Part shown: piece by piece, positions 48,857-58,096 of the stretch
Numbering within the stretch: the stretch's first letter is position 1
Layout of the letters: each line of letters starts with the position of its first letter
Origin: Blastococcus sp. CPCC 205250
Lineage (GTDB): Bacteria; Actinomycetota; Actinomycetes; Mycobacteriales; Geodermatophilaceae
Assembly: GCF_019799925.1 (NCBI RefSeq)
Contig: NZ_JABGCG010000014.1
Location: forward strand, 79,237 to 143,236
DNA length: 64,000 nt
Direction: 5' to 3'
Program-made: the position numbers and the translations under genes
Notes under the pieces: generated by a model
What the model was told of the DNA's origin: nothing
Databases searched by the model: none
Seen by the model: only the letters and a program-made list of their open reading frames with translations

Positions 48857-50959
48857 TCAGTCGCCCTTCACGTTGACGACCTGGCGCAGCGTGTGCCGGA
48901 TCTCGACGAGGTCCGCGGCGTCGGCCATGACCTCGTCGATGGGTTTGTACGCCTCCGGGTGCTCGTCGAGGAACGCGTCGGAGTGACCCCATGCGATCCC
49001 GGCCATCCGCTTCTCCAGGTCCGCCCGGGTGAAGCGCTTGCGCGCCGCCGTGCGGGAGAAGGTGCGCCCCGCGCCGTGCGGCGAGGACGCCAGCGACTCC
49101 GGGTTCCCCTTGCCGACGACGACGTAGGACGCCGTCCCCATCGAGCCCGGGATCAGCCCCCACTGCCCCGCGCGCGCGGAGATCGCACCCTTGCGCGACA
49201 GCCACACCTCGCGGCCGTAGTGCGTCTCGCGCTCGGTGTAGTTGTGGTGGCAGTTCCGGGTCAGGATGTTGTCCTCCAGCGCGAAGGAGTGAGTGTCCTC
49301 CACGACGGCGCAGTAGACCTCCGTCGTCTCACCCGTCGGGCGCACCGACACGACGTTCCACCCGCGGCGTTCTGCGGCACCCTGACCGGAGAGGAAGCGC
49401 GCCCGGTGCTCCGGGATGAGGAAGAACGACTCATCGAGGTCGCCCCTCATCAGCCCCACCATGTGCAGGGCAGTCGGAGGCCGCCCGAACCCACTGCGAA
49501 TTCGCGAGCGGATGCCGAAGGTCCCGACTCCGATCGTCTGGCAGGCGAGTCGAACGAACTCCAGATCATCGCGGTCGGCGGATGCCAAGGTCGGACGCCC
49601 TGACTTGTCCACGTCACCGTCTGCCGCGAAGTAGCCGGCCAGCCACCCGTAGAGCTCGTCGGGGGAAGCGTCCAGTGCTGGTCGCTCCCTCTTCCAGTGC
49701 CCAGGCAGGCCGGAGATGCTTGTCACCGGTCCGTACACCCGTGGAGGGCGGCCGACCCCTTGGAAGAACGGGAGCATCGCCCCGTCCTTCGATCCGCAGA
49801 AGTTCGCGAGCGCTCGCCGCCCTCCGGCCAGGGCGGTGCCGTCCCCGTAGACGAAGCCGCGGGCGGCGGACAGACGATCCACAGCCAAGCCCTCGGGCCG
49901 GCGGGGGAACGAGTACTGCAGTCGGTCCCCTGGGCGGAGCGCGTCCGTCGTGGCCTCGTGCCCATGCCCTCGCCGGGACCGCAGCAGCCAGCGGTGTCCT
50001 GCAGTCGCGCGGATGGTCTTGGTGACACCGGAGCGGCTCAGCACGACCTCGCTGACCTCCTGGCGCCCGAATGAGCGCACCGGGGCCTTCACCCAGGCGC
50101 CATCAGCGGTGAGCAGCTCGTGCTCGCCACCGGCGAGAGCTTCTATGGGTCGCGTTCCGGTGCGAGTGATCACCGGGGTCTCGCCGGCGAAGCAGTTCAC
50201 CGTCTCGAGCCGCTGGACCGGCGTCTTGAGGTACCGGCCGAGCTGGTCGACGACGCGGTCCATCATCTCCTCGCGGTTGAGGAACGCGAACCGCTGCGCC
50301 CACCGCAGCGCCTCGACGTACCGGTCGAAGGACTCCTCGCCCTCCTCCAGGTACGCCAGGTCGCGGTCGCTGAGCTCGATGCCCCTGTCCCGGCAGCGGG
50401 CCTGCGCGATCGCGATGTGCTTGGCGGCCAGCTTGTTGCCCACCCCGCGCGAGCCCGAGTGCAGGAAGAGCCAGACCCGGTCGGCCTCGTCCAGCGACAC
50501 CTCGATGAAGTGGTTGCCCGAGCCCAGCGACCCCAGCTGCTGCGGCCAGTTCGGCGCGGCGGCGTCGGCCTGCCCGGCGCCGGGCATCGCCCGCAGCTCC
50601 TCGACCCGCGCGGTGGCCGTGTCGGTCAGCTTCTTGTTGTAGCGGCCGGCCGACAGCGGGACGGCCCGGGCGATCCAGCCGTGCAGCACGGCGAGGTTGC
50701 CGCGGAGCTCGTCGGCGGTGAACTGCGTCCGCACCGCCATCATCCCGCAGCCGATGTCCACGCCGACCGCCGCCGGGATGATCGCGCCGTCGGTGGGGAT
50801 CACCGACCCGACGGTGGCGCCCTTGCCCACATGCGCGTCGGGCATGAGCGCCAGGTGGGGGTGGATGAACGGCATCGCGGCGGTGCGCTCGGCCTGCTCG
50901 CGGGTGCTGTCCTCGAGGATCGAGGCCCAGTTGAGCAGCCGGTCGTTGATCTTCTCCAT
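48857..50959 (-). CDS. rtcB: RNA-splicing ligase RtcB interrupted by an intein
   Basis: 700 residues = 255-residue N-extein + 314-residue intein + 131-residue C-extein; the 386-residue mature ligase is normal length. RtcB joins 2',3'-cyclic phosphate (or 3'-phosphate) RNA ends to 5'-OH with GTP and Mn2+. Seen in the exteins: 'MPDAHVGKGATVGSVI', 'AAVGVDIGCGMMA' (Mn Cys), 'GSLGSGNHFIEV' (Asn/His), 'FLHSGSRGVGNKLA', and after the intein 'CHHNY' and 'ASSPHGAGRTFSRTAARK' with the guanylylated His. The intein sits before the Cys of the CHHN active-site motif. ATG at 50959 follows a weak AAGGAC. Divergent from the GH13 gene. Confidence 0.95.
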   Translation of the reverse strand: MEKINDRLLNWASILEDSTREQAERTAAMPFIHPHLALMPDAHVGKGATVGSVIPTDGAIIPAAVGVDIGCGMMAVRTQFTADELRGNLAVLHGWIARAVPLSAGRYNKKLTDTATARVEELRAMPGAGQADAAAPNWPQQLGSLGSGNHFIEVSLDEADRVWLFLHSGSRGVGNKLAAKHIAIAQARCRDRGIELSDRDLAYLEEGEESFDRYVEALRWAQRFAFLNREEMMDRVVDQLGRYLKTPVQRLETVNCFAGETPVITRTGTRPIEALAGGEHELLTADGAWVKAPVRSFGRQEVSEVVLSRSGVTKTIRATAGHRWLLRSRRGHGHEATTDALRPGDRLQYSFPRRPEGLAVDRLSAARGFVYGDGTALAGGRRALANFCGSKDGAMLPFFQGVGRPPRVYGPVTSISGLPGHWKRERPALDASPDELYGWLAGYFAADGDVDKSGRPTLASADRDDLEFVRLACQTIGVGTFGIRSRIRSGFGRPPTALHMVGLMRGDLDESFFLIPEHRARFLSGQGAAERRGWNVVSVRPTGETTEVYCAVVEDTHSFALEDNILTRNCHHNYTERETHYGREVWLSRKGAISARAGQWGLIPGSMGTASYVVVGKGNPESLASSPHGAGRTFSRTAARKRFTRADLEKRMAGIAWGHSDAFLDEHPEAYKPIDEVMADAADLVEIRHTLRQVVNVKGD
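49253..50194 (-). other. Intein with LAGLIDADG-type homing endonuclease in RtcB
   Basis: Residues 256-569 of the RtcB precursor. Block A 'CFAGETPVITRTG', block B around 'IRATAGHRWLLRS' (TxxH), LAGLIDADG-like motifs 'ARGFVYGDGTAL' and 'LAGYFAADGDVDKSG', block F 'TEVYCAVVEDTHSFALED', block G 'NILTRN' followed by the +1 Cys. The penultimate residue is Arg instead of the usual His, so the splicing step of Asn cyclisation must be assisted otherwise; Arg or other residues here are known in some active inteins. The second motif is the better preserved; the endonuclease may be active. Confidence 0.9.
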
Positions 50960-51080
50960 CGTCCTTCCGATCCCTGCCGTACCCGCACGGTCGTGCGGGC
51001 AGGAGGCGGAGTCTCCGGTGCCGTGGTCTCCGGCGCGACCGCATTACCCGCCCCGGGCGGACGACGACACGGGTGCCAGG

Positions 51081-52421
51081 GTGGAGGTCGTGGTCAGCGA
51101 ACCGGAGTGGGTCCGGCACGTCATCTGGTGGCACGTCTACCCGCTGGGCTTCGTCGGCGCCGAGCAGCGCCGCGACCCCGACGCCCCCGTGGCGCACCGC
51201 CTGGGCCACCTGACCGCGTGGCTGGACCACCTCCTGGCCCTCGGCGCCTCCGGCATCGCGCTCGGCCCGGTCTTCGCGTCGGAGACCCACGGCTACGACA
51301 CGACCGACCACCTCCGCGTCGACCCGCGCCTCGGGGACGACGCCGACCTCGACGCCTTCCTGGCCGCCGCCGCCGAGCGCGGCATCCGGGTGCTGCTCGA
51401 CGGCGTCTTCAACCACGTCGGGCGAGGTCACCCGGCGTTCCGGGCGGTGCTCGAGCAGGGCCCGTCGGCACCGACCGCGTCGTGGTTCCGGCTGCGGTGG
51501 CCCGGCGGCGCCGACGCGTGGCGGCCCGGCGTCGAGCCGGAGTACGACGACTTCGAGGGGCACTCCTCCCTCGTCGCGCTGGACCACGCCGGCCCCGCGG
51601 TCGCCGACCACGTCGTCGAGGTGATGACCCACTGGCTCGACCGCGGCGCCTCCGGCTGGCGGCTGGACGCCGCCTACGCGGTGCCGACGGCGTTCTGGGC
51701 GCAGGTCGCCCGGCGGGTGCGGGAGCGGCACCCCGGGGCCTACCTCATGGGCGAGGTCATCCACGGCGACTATCCGGGCTTCGTCGCCGACAGCGGCCTG
51801 GACTCGGTGACCCAGTACGAGTTGTGGAAGGCCGTCTGGAGCTCGCTCAACGACGCCAACCTGCACGAGCTCGCGCACGCCCTGCGGCGGCACGACGACT
51901 TCGTGCAGCGCTTCGTCCCGTACACCTTCCTCGGCAACCACGACGTCACGCGCATCGCCAGCCGGCTCACCGACCCCGCCCACCTGGCGCACGCGCTCGT
52001 GGTGCTCGCGACCGTCGCCGGCACCCCGGCGGTGTACGCCGGCGACGAGCACGCCTTCCGTGGCGTCAAGGAGGACCGCGCCGGCGGGGACGACGCCGTG
52101 CGCCCGCCGTTCCCCGCCACCCCGGCCGAGCTCTCCCCGTTGGGCCTGCCCACGTTCGCGCTGCACCAGGAGCTGCTCGGCCTGCGCCGGCGCCACGCCT
52201 GGCTGCACGCCGCCCGCACCGAGGTGCTCGACGTCGCCAACGAGACGCTGGTCTACGCCTCGTCCGGCGACGGCGGCCGGCTGCTGGTGGCCCTCTCCAC
52301 CGCGGCCGCGCCGGCGACGCTGCGCGCACCCGGGGCACGGACCCTCCTCGCAGGCACCGCCGACCTCCGCGACGGCCGTGTCGTCCTCCCGGCCGGGGGC
52401 TGGGCGGTCCTGGAGGCCTGA
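51081..52421 (+). CDS. Alpha-amylase-family (GH13) glycosidase
   Basis: 446 residues with all four conserved regions: 'DGVFNHVG', 'GWRLDAAYA' (nucleophile Asp), 'LMGEVIHGDY' (acid/base Glu) and 'FLGNHDVTRI' (stabilising Asp). No signal peptide, so it acts inside the cell on glycogen-related or maltosyl substrates. C-terminal beta domain is short. GTG at 51081 (or 51090) precedes 'EWVRHVIWWHVYPLGF'. Confidence 0.92.
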   Translation: MEVVVSEPEWVRHVIWWHVYPLGFVGAEQRRDPDAPVAHRLGHLTAWLDHLLALGASGIALGPVFASETHGYDTTDHLRVDPRLGDDADLDAFLAAAAERGIRVLLDGVFNHVGRGHPAFRAVLEQGPSAPTASWFRLRWPGGADAWRPGVEPEYDDFEGHSSLVALDHAGPAVADHVVEVMTHWLDRGASGWRLDAAYAVPTAFWAQVARRVRERHPGAYLMGEVIHGDYPGFVADSGLDSVTQYELWKAVWSSLNDANLHELAHALRRHDDFVQRFVPYTFLGNHDVTRIASRLTDPAHLAHALVVLATVAGTPAVYAGDEHAFRGVKEDRAGGDDAVRPPFPATPAELSPLGLPTFALHQELLGLRRRHAWLHAARTEVLDVANETLVYASSGDGGRLLVALSTAAAPATLRAPGARTLLAGTADLRDGRVVLPAGGWAVLEA

Positions 52422-52527
52422 CCGCGGGTCCGGGCCCTTGTCCTCGGGCGCCAGGGGCGATACAAACGCGGCACGAGATGTCTCATGTGTCCCGCCCCGG
52501 ATGGGGTGGGGATCGAGAGGGAGAACC

Positions 52528-53697
52528 GTGCCCCGACCCAAGCAGGCGGCCATCGCCGGCGTCTACACGACCAAGCAGGGCAAGCTGCCCGACCGGACGT
52601 CGTTCTCGCTGCAGCTGGAGGCGATCAAGGGCGCGTGCGACGACGCCGGCATCCCCGTCGAGGAGGTCGACGGGATCATCCCGCTGAGCATGTCCGACCA
52701 CCTGCCGGGGACGACGGCGACGCAGTTCTGGGCCGCGCAGCTCGGGGAGCGCCCGCTGGGGCTGATGGAGACCGGGGGCGCGTCCGGGGCACTGGCCAAG
52801 GCGGCGCTGGCCATCGAGAACGGCATGTGCGAGGTCGTCGTCCTCTTCTACGGCAAGGCCGGCTCGCGCGTCGGTCCCCGTGGCACCGCGGCCACCGACC
52901 GGGCCCCGCGGGTGCCGGACTGGAGCTTCTACCAGTCGGGCGCCTACATGACGACGTGGTACGCGCTGTGGGCCCAGCGGTACATGCACGAGTTCGGCGT
53001 CACCCACGCCGACCTGGCCGAGGTCGCCGTCTTCACCCGGCACCACGCGACGCTCAACCCCGACTCGATCATGGGCCGCAAGGGCGAGATCACCGTCCAG
53101 GACGTGCTGGACAGCCGGCCCATCTGCGAGCCGCTGAACCTGCTCGACTGCTCGCTGGACAACGACGGCGGCTACGCGATCGTCATGACGTCGGCGGAGC
53201 GGGCGCGGTCGGCGCGGACGAAGCCGGTCTGGGTGCTCGGCGGCGCGGAGTCCACGTACACCGACTTCTACACCACGATCAACGACCCCTGGTTCCCCGA
53301 GGAGGGCAAGGCGGTGCGCCGCGCGGCCGACCGCGCCTTCGAGATCTCCGGCATCGGCCGCGACGAGATCGACGTCGCCGGGCTCTACGACTGCTTCACC
53401 ATCACCACGATCCGCGACCTCGAGGAGATGGGCTTCTGCAAGCTCGGCGAGGGCGCCGAGTACGTCAAGGAGGGTCACTGCCGGCTGGGCGGCTCGATGC
53501 CGACCAACACCGACGGCGGCCTGCTCTCCAACAGCCACGCCGGTGACCCGGCGGGCATGCACACCATCGAGGTCGTCCGCCAGCTGCGCGGCGAGTGCGG
53601 GGAGCGGCAGGTGCCGGGCGCCCGGATCGGGGTCTCCCTGCAGCAGGGCTGGGCGGTGCACGGCATGGCCGGCGTCCTCGTCATGGCCGCCGACTGA
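52528..53697 (+). CDS. Thiolase-like protein (lipid-transfer/Ltp-type)
   Basis: 389 residues of the non-decarboxylating thiolase fold: 'AIAGVYTTKQGKLPDRT', 'METGGASGALAKAALAIENG', 'YDCFTITTIRDLEEMGFCKL', 'GGSMPTNTDGGLLSN'. The active-site Cys that thiolases have in the GA-x-G loop is Ser here, so thiolytic cleavage is unlikely; steroid-degradation Ltp proteins with DUF35 partners act as retro-aldolases. The following DUF35 gene fits this. GTG at 52528 after GAGAGGGAG. Confidence 0.88.
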   Translation: MPRPKQAAIAGVYTTKQGKLPDRTSFSLQLEAIKGACDDAGIPVEEVDGIIPLSMSDHLPGTTATQFWAAQLGERPLGLMETGGASGALAKAALAIENGMCEVVVLFYGKAGSRVGPRGTAATDRAPRVPDWSFYQSGAYMTTWYALWAQRYMHEFGVTHADLAEVAVFTRHHATLNPDSIMGRKGEITVQDVLDSRPICEPLNLLDCSLDNDGGYAIVMTSAERARSARTKPVWVLGGAESTYTDFYTTINDPWFPEEGKAVRRAADRAFEISGIGRDEIDVAGLYDCFTITTIRDLEEMGFCKLGEGAEYVKEGHCRLGGSMPTNTDGGLLSNSHAGDPAGMHTIEVVRQLRGECGERQVPGARIGVSLQQGWAVHGMAGVLVMAAD

Positions 53698-53738
53698 GCC
53701 GGCCCACCCCCGCTCGAGCAGACCCCGAGGAGACCGCG

Positions 53739-54218
53739 ATGAGCTACCGCAAGCCCCTGCCGCAGATCGAGCCGGCCAACCAGACGTTCTGGGACGGCCT
53801 GGCCCAGGGTGAGTTCCGCGTGCCGAGGTGCACGAACTGCGGCCACTACAACTGGGTGCCCTTCCCCGCCTGCCGTTCCTGTCTGAGCGAGGACCAGGAG
53901 TGGACGGCGGTGAGCGGCGAGGCCACCGTCTGGAGCTTCAGCGTCGTCCACCGCGGGCCGGGCGCGTTCGACGACGACGTCCCCTACGCCGTGGTGTTGG
54001 CCAAGCTGGCCGAGGAGCCGCGCGGCTGCATCGTCATCGGCAACACCGTCGGCATCGACCCGGCCGACCTGTACATCGGGATGCCGCTGCGGATCGTGTA
54101 CGAGGCGATCGAGGGCGAGGACGTCACGGTCTTCCGCTTCGCCGCCGCCGACGCCGCGCAGCCCGACGACGCCGACGCCGCACTCAGCGTCGAGAACCAG
54201 CCGGCCACGGTGGCCTGA
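53739..54218 (+). CDS. DUF35 OB-fold protein with zinc ribbon (partner of thiolase-like protein)
   Basis: 159 residues: N-terminal helix, zinc ribbon 'VPRCTNCGHYNWVPFPACRS' followed by 'CLSED', then an OB-fold strand set 'ATVWSFSVVHRGPGAFDDDV', 'PYAVVLAKL'. Such proteins bind Ltp-type thiolases (as in ChsH2-Ltp2) and shape the CoA-ester pocket. ATG at 53739 with GAGGAG. Confidence 0.92.
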   Translation: MSYRKPLPQIEPANQTFWDGLAQGEFRVPRCTNCGHYNWVPFPACRSCLSEDQEWTAVSGEATVWSFSVVHRGPGAFDDDVPYAVVLAKLAEEPRGCIVIGNTVGIDPADLYIGMPLRIVYEAIEGEDVTVFRFAAADAAQPDDADAALSVENQPATVA

Positions 54219-54220
54219 CG

Positions 54221-55246
54221 GTGGACCTCGCGCTCACCGGCGACCAGCTCGCCCTGCGGGAGTCCGTCGCCGGGCTCTTCGCGGAGCAGGCGACACCCGA
54301 GCGGGTGCGTGCCGCGGAGGCCCGCGGGCACGACGCCGCGCTGTGGCGGGTCCTCGTGCAGTCCGGGGTGCCCACCATGGGCGTCCCCGAGGAGCTCGGC
54401 GGCGGCGGCGCGACCGTGTCCGACCTGGTCGTCGTCGCGATCGAGGCCGGTCGCCGGGTGGCGCCCGTCGACCTGCCCGGCGCCTGGGCGGCCGCGCACC
54501 TGCTGGCCGGCTCGCCGGCCGGCCACGGGCTCGTCGGGGCGGTCGGCGCGGGGGAGGTGCTGCCGGCCCTCGCCCTGCGGCCGCTGCGCAACGGGTCGGC
54601 CGGCCCGGTGGCCGGCGCGGCGGCGGCCGACGTCGTCGTCGCCCTCGACGGCGACGAGCTCGTCGCGCTGTCGCGCCCGGAGGGGACCGTCGCCGAGCCG
54701 CTGCCCGACCTCGCGGCGGCCGCGCTCGCCGAGGTGTCGACGGCGGTCTGGTCACAGCGCCGGGTGCTCGCCACCGGCGCGGCGGCGGTCCGGGCGCACG
54801 CGGACGCCGGGTCGCTGTGGCGGGTGCTCACCGCCGCCGCCCTCGAGGGGCTGCGGCAGGAGGCGCTGCGGCTGGGCGTCGCCTACGTCCTCGATCGGCA
54901 CGCCTTCGGCGTCCCGATCGCCTGGTTCCAGACCGTGCAGCACCGCCTGGCCGACGTCGCGACCGCCGGCGACGGCGCCGAGCTGCTGGTGCACGAGGCG
55001 GCGTGGGCGCGCGACACCGGGGACCCGCGGGCCGCGGCCCTGGCCCGGATGGCGTTCCTCTTCGCCGCCCGCACCGCCCAGGAGACGGCGGCGGCGAGCC
55101 TGCACTTCCACGGCGGCTACGGCTACACGCTCGAGTACGACGTCCAGCTGTACTACCGGCGGGCCAGGGGGTGGCCGCTGGCCCTGGGGGCGCCCCGGCA
55201 CGAGCTGCGCGCGCTCGCTACGGACCTGTTCGCGGGAGCGGCCTGA
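54221..55246 (+). CDS. Acyl-CoA dehydrogenase (smaller, FadE-like subunit)
   Basis: 341 residues. Typical parts: 'LALTGDQLALRESVAGLFAE', 'TMGVPEELGGGGATVSDLVV', 'AFGVPIAWFQTVQHRLADVA', 'HFHGGYGYTLEYDVQLYYRR'. The central beta domain is short compared with the second dehydrogenase, as in the alpha/beta heterotetramers of steroid side-chain degradation (FadE28-29 type). GTG at 54221, two bases after the DUF35 stop. Confidence 0.9.
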   Translation: MDLALTGDQLALRESVAGLFAEQATPERVRAAEARGHDAALWRVLVQSGVPTMGVPEELGGGGATVSDLVVVAIEAGRRVAPVDLPGAWAAAHLLAGSPAGHGLVGAVGAGEVLPALALRPLRNGSAGPVAGAAAADVVVALDGDELVALSRPEGTVAEPLPDLAAAALAEVSTAVWSQRRVLATGAAAVRAHADAGSLWRVLTAAALEGLRQEALRLGVAYVLDRHAFGVPIAWFQTVQHRLADVATAGDGAELLVHEAAWARDTGDPRAAALARMAFLFAARTAQETAAASLHFHGGYGYTLEYDVQLYYRRARGWPLALGAPRHELRALATDLFAGAA

Positions 55247-56439
55247 TGGACTTCGTGGAGAGCGACTCCCTCGCGCAGTTCCGCACGGCCGCCCGGGAGT
55301 GGGCCGACGAGCACGTCGACCCCGGGTGGGTCGAGCTCGAGCACGCCACCGGCACCCACCACAACCCGGACCTGCACGCCCTGCTCGGGCGGCAGGGACT
55401 GCTGGGCGCCGGCTGGCCCGCGGCCTACGGCGGCACGGACGTCGACCCGGGCCTCGCGCTGGCCGTCTTCCAGGAGATCGGCGCGCGCGGCCTGCGGATG
55501 GACGGCTGGGTCACCACCGAGATGGTCGCCCGCACGATCCTGGCGGTGGCGACCGAGGAGGCCCGGCAGGCGATCGTGCCGGCCGCGCTGCGCGGCGAGG
55601 TCGTCATCGTCCTGGGCTACACCGAGCCGGGGTCGGGTTCCGACGTCGCGGCCGCCCGGATGCGCGCGGTCCGGGACGGCGACGAGTGGGTGGTCAACGG
55701 CTCGAAGATGTTCACCAGCACCGCGCACGTGGCCACCCACGTCTTCCTCCTGGCGCGGACGAACACCGAGGTGGCCAAGCACCGGGGGCTGACCCTCTTC
55801 CTGGCCCGGCTCGACGCCCCCGGCGTGGAGGTCCAGCCGGTGCACACCCTGGGCGGCCAGCGCACCAACGCCACCTTCTACTCCGACGTCCGCGTGCCCG
55901 ACGCGATGCGGATCGGCGACGTCGACGGCGGCTGGGGCGTCATGCGCGTCGCGCTGGTCCACGAGCGCGGCACCGCCCCGGCGCCGGGCGGGCCGACCCT
56001 GGTCCAGCGGGTGGCGGCCTGGGCGCGCCACGCCCCGGGCGACGACGGCGGCGTGCTGTTCGACGACCCCGCGGTGCAGGAGGAGCTCGCCCGGCTGGCC
56101 GTCGACGACGAGGTGTCGCGGCTGCTGGCCCTCAAGGTCCGCTGGGTCGCCTCGACCGGCGGCATGCCCGGCATCGAGGGCTCGATGGCCAAGCTGTGGT
56201 CCAGCGAGGCCGAGCAGCGCCGGGGCGCCGTCCTCACCGACCTGCTCGGCGAGCAGGCCCTGCTGCGCGTCGAGCACGGCACGGGCCGGGGCTCCGGCGG
56301 GGCGCCGCTGGACGGCGCCGTCGAGTGGGCTTACCGCAAGGCGCCGGTGAGCACGATCTACGGCGGCACCAGCGAGGTGCAGCGCGAGATCGTCGCCGAG
56401 CGGCGCCTGGGCCTGCCGCGCAGCCGGCCGGCGGGATGA
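55246..56439 (+). CDS. Acyl-CoA dehydrogenase (full-length subunit)
   Basis: 397 residues: 'LGAGWPAAYGGTDVDPGLAL', 'VIVLGYTEPGSGSDVAAARM' (FAD/substrate loop), 'DEWVVNGSKMFTSTAHVATH', 'STIYGGTSEVQREIVAERRL' (FAD). The ATG overlaps the previous stop (TGATG), so both subunits are likely made together. Oxidises acyl-CoA thioesters to enoyl-CoA and passes electrons to ETF. Confidence 0.93.
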   Translation: MDFVESDSLAQFRTAAREWADEHVDPGWVELEHATGTHHNPDLHALLGRQGLLGAGWPAAYGGTDVDPGLALAVFQEIGARGLRMDGWVTTEMVARTILAVATEEARQAIVPAALRGEVVIVLGYTEPGSGSDVAAARMRAVRDGDEWVVNGSKMFTSTAHVATHVFLLARTNTEVAKHRGLTLFLARLDAPGVEVQPVHTLGGQRTNATFYSDVRVPDAMRIGDVDGGWGVMRVALVHERGTAPAPGGPTLVQRVAAWARHAPGDDGGVLFDDPAVQEELARLAVDDEVSRLLALKVRWVASTGGMPGIEGSMAKLWSSEAEQRRGAVLTDLLGEQALLRVEHGTGRGSGGAPLDGAVEWAYRKAPVSTIYGGTSEVQREIVAERRLGLPRSRPAG

Positions 56440-56509
56440 GGCCGTGGACGTGGGCGCAGGGTCGTGCCGATCGGCGCCGCCCACCCGGCACCGAGGAGGA
56501 ACGGACGCC

Positions 56510-57811
56510 ATGACGACGTCGGACACCGCCGGCATCTGCCCGGTCACGGTGCAGCCCCTGGAGGAGGGTGCCCCGCCGCGGCCGGTCATCGACCTCGACG
56601 TGCACGGTGAGGAGTTCTGCGCGCGGAACTACGCCATCTACGACGAGCTCCTGACCACCGCCCCGCTGGCCTGGTCGCAGCGCAACGGCGGCTTCTGGAT
56701 GCTCACCGGCTACGAGCCGGTGTTCGAGGCGACCAAGGACGACGACCTGTTCATCTCCTCCGCCGGCACCGGCCTGCCCAAGGACGGGCAGGAGGCGCTG
56801 GCCCCGGGCACCGGCCCGATCCCGATCGAGATCGACCCGCCGGAGACCCAGCAGTACCGCAAGCCGGTGCTCGGGCTGCTGTCGCCGAAGACCGTGGCGG
56901 GCATGGAGCCGTCGATCCGGCAGATGGCCGACGAGTTCATCGACGAGTTCATCGAGTCCGGCGAGGGCGACCTCGTCCAGCAGCTGTCCACGCCGCTGCC
57001 GGCGAAGCTGTCGCTGCGCCTGCTGGGCATGGACGAGGACCGGTGGCCGGAGTTCGTGGCCTGGATCCACACGATCATCCACGGGGAGCGCGCCGCGGCC
57101 GGCGAGGCGCAGATGGCGCTGTTCGGCGAGGTCGCCACCGTGCTCGAGTCGCGGGCCGCGATGGCCGACAAGCCCGAGGACGTGCTGACCGCCATCGTCA
57201 CCTGCCAGGTGAACGGCGAGACGATCGGCTTCGTCGAGCAGGTCCGCTACGTGTTCCTGGTGCTGCTCGGCGGCATGGACACCACCAGCGGGCTCACCGG
57301 CAACACCCTCGAGCGCCTGGCCCGGGACCCGGCGCTCAGGCAGCGCCTGGTCGAGCGGCGCGACCTGCTCAGGTCGGCCACCGAGGAGTTCCTCCGGGTG
57401 GGCACGCCGACCCAGGGCCTGGCCCGCACGCTGTCGCGGGACGCCGAGTTCCACGGCCAGCACATGAAGGCGGGGGAGCGGGTGATGCTCATGTGGGCCG
57501 CGGCCAACCACGACCCGGCCGAGTTCGCCGACCCGCACACCGTCGACCTCGAGCGGACGCCCAACCGGCACATGGCCTTCGGCGTCGGCCTCCACCGGTG
57601 CCTGGGCTCCAACCTCGCCCGCGCGATGTTCCAGGTCATGATCGACCGCGTCCTCGACCGGCTCCCGGACTTCGAGCTCACCGTGGGCGAGGTCCCGCGC
57701 TTCCACGACGCCGGCAACGTCTACGCACCGACCAGCTTCCCCGTCCGGTTTCCGCCGGGCCCGCGGGTGAGCCCGTCCACCGGGCCGGCCGCCGCCGGCC
57801 CGGCCCAGTAG
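56510..57811 (+). CDS. Cytochrome P450 (first of three)
   Basis: 433 residues. I-helix 'LLGGMDTTSGL', K-helix E-x2-R in 'EEFLRVG', heme loop 'FGVGLHRCLGSNLARAMF'. Bacterial class I P450, cytosolic, taking electrons from the adjacent [3Fe-4S] ferredoxin. Context with acyl-CoA dehydrogenases and a thiolase-like protein suggests oxygenation of a terpenoid or steroid acid. ATG at 56510 with GAGGAGG. Confidence 0.95.
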   Translation: MTTSDTAGICPVTVQPLEEGAPPRPVIDLDVHGEEFCARNYAIYDELLTTAPLAWSQRNGGFWMLTGYEPVFEATKDDDLFISSAGTGLPKDGQEALAPGTGPIPIEIDPPETQQYRKPVLGLLSPKTVAGMEPSIRQMADEFIDEFIESGEGDLVQQLSTPLPAKLSLRLLGMDEDRWPEFVAWIHTIIHGERAAAGEAQMALFGEVATVLESRAAMADKPEDVLTAIVTCQVNGETIGFVEQVRYVFLVLLGGMDTTSGLTGNTLERLARDPALRQRLVERRDLLRSATEEFLRVGTPTQGLARTLSRDAEFHGQHMKAGERVMLMWAAANHDPAEFADPHTVDLERTPNRHMAFGVGLHRCLGSNLARAMFQVMIDRVLDRLPDFELTVGEVPRFHDAGNVYAPTSFPVRFPPGPRVSPSTGPAAAGPAQ

Positions 57812-57823
57812 GAGGTCAGCACC

Positions 57824-58018
57824 GTGCGCGTGACAGCGGACACCTCGCAGTGCGCCGGGCACACCTTGTGCAACGCCGCGGCCCCGCAGGTCTTCGACCT
57901 CGACGACGAGGGGTACGTCGTGGTGCTCGTCGAGGGCGACCTGCCGCCGGAGCTCGAGGGGCCGGCGCGGGAGGCCGTGGCCGCCTGCCCGGAGCGGGTG
58001 CTCTCCGTCGTGGACTGA
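57824..58018 (+). CDS. [3Fe-4S] ferredoxin of P450 type
   Basis: 64 residues with 'DTSQCAGHTLCNAAAPQVF' and 'CPERVL': three Cys (10, 16, 55) fit a [3Fe-4S] cluster, with Gly in place of a fourth. Starts at a GTG 12 bases after the P450 stop, behind GGAGG. It should donate electrons to the upstream P450; a ferredoxin reductase is not in the window. Confidence 0.93.
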   Translation: MRVTADTSQCAGHTLCNAAAPQVFDLDDEGYVVVLVEGDLPPELEGPAREAVAACPERVLSVVD

Positions 58019-58096
58019 CGACCGACCCGGCAGGCTGCCGCACCCCGACGGCGGCCCACCGGGCTCGGCCTCCCGGATCCGGCGGGCTGGACGATT

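Noticed and set aside
50120..52687. Very long plus-strand frame across rtcB and the GH13 gene
   Set aside because: Runs antisense through rtcB and out of frame through GH13; Arg/Pro/Gly/Ala composition only.
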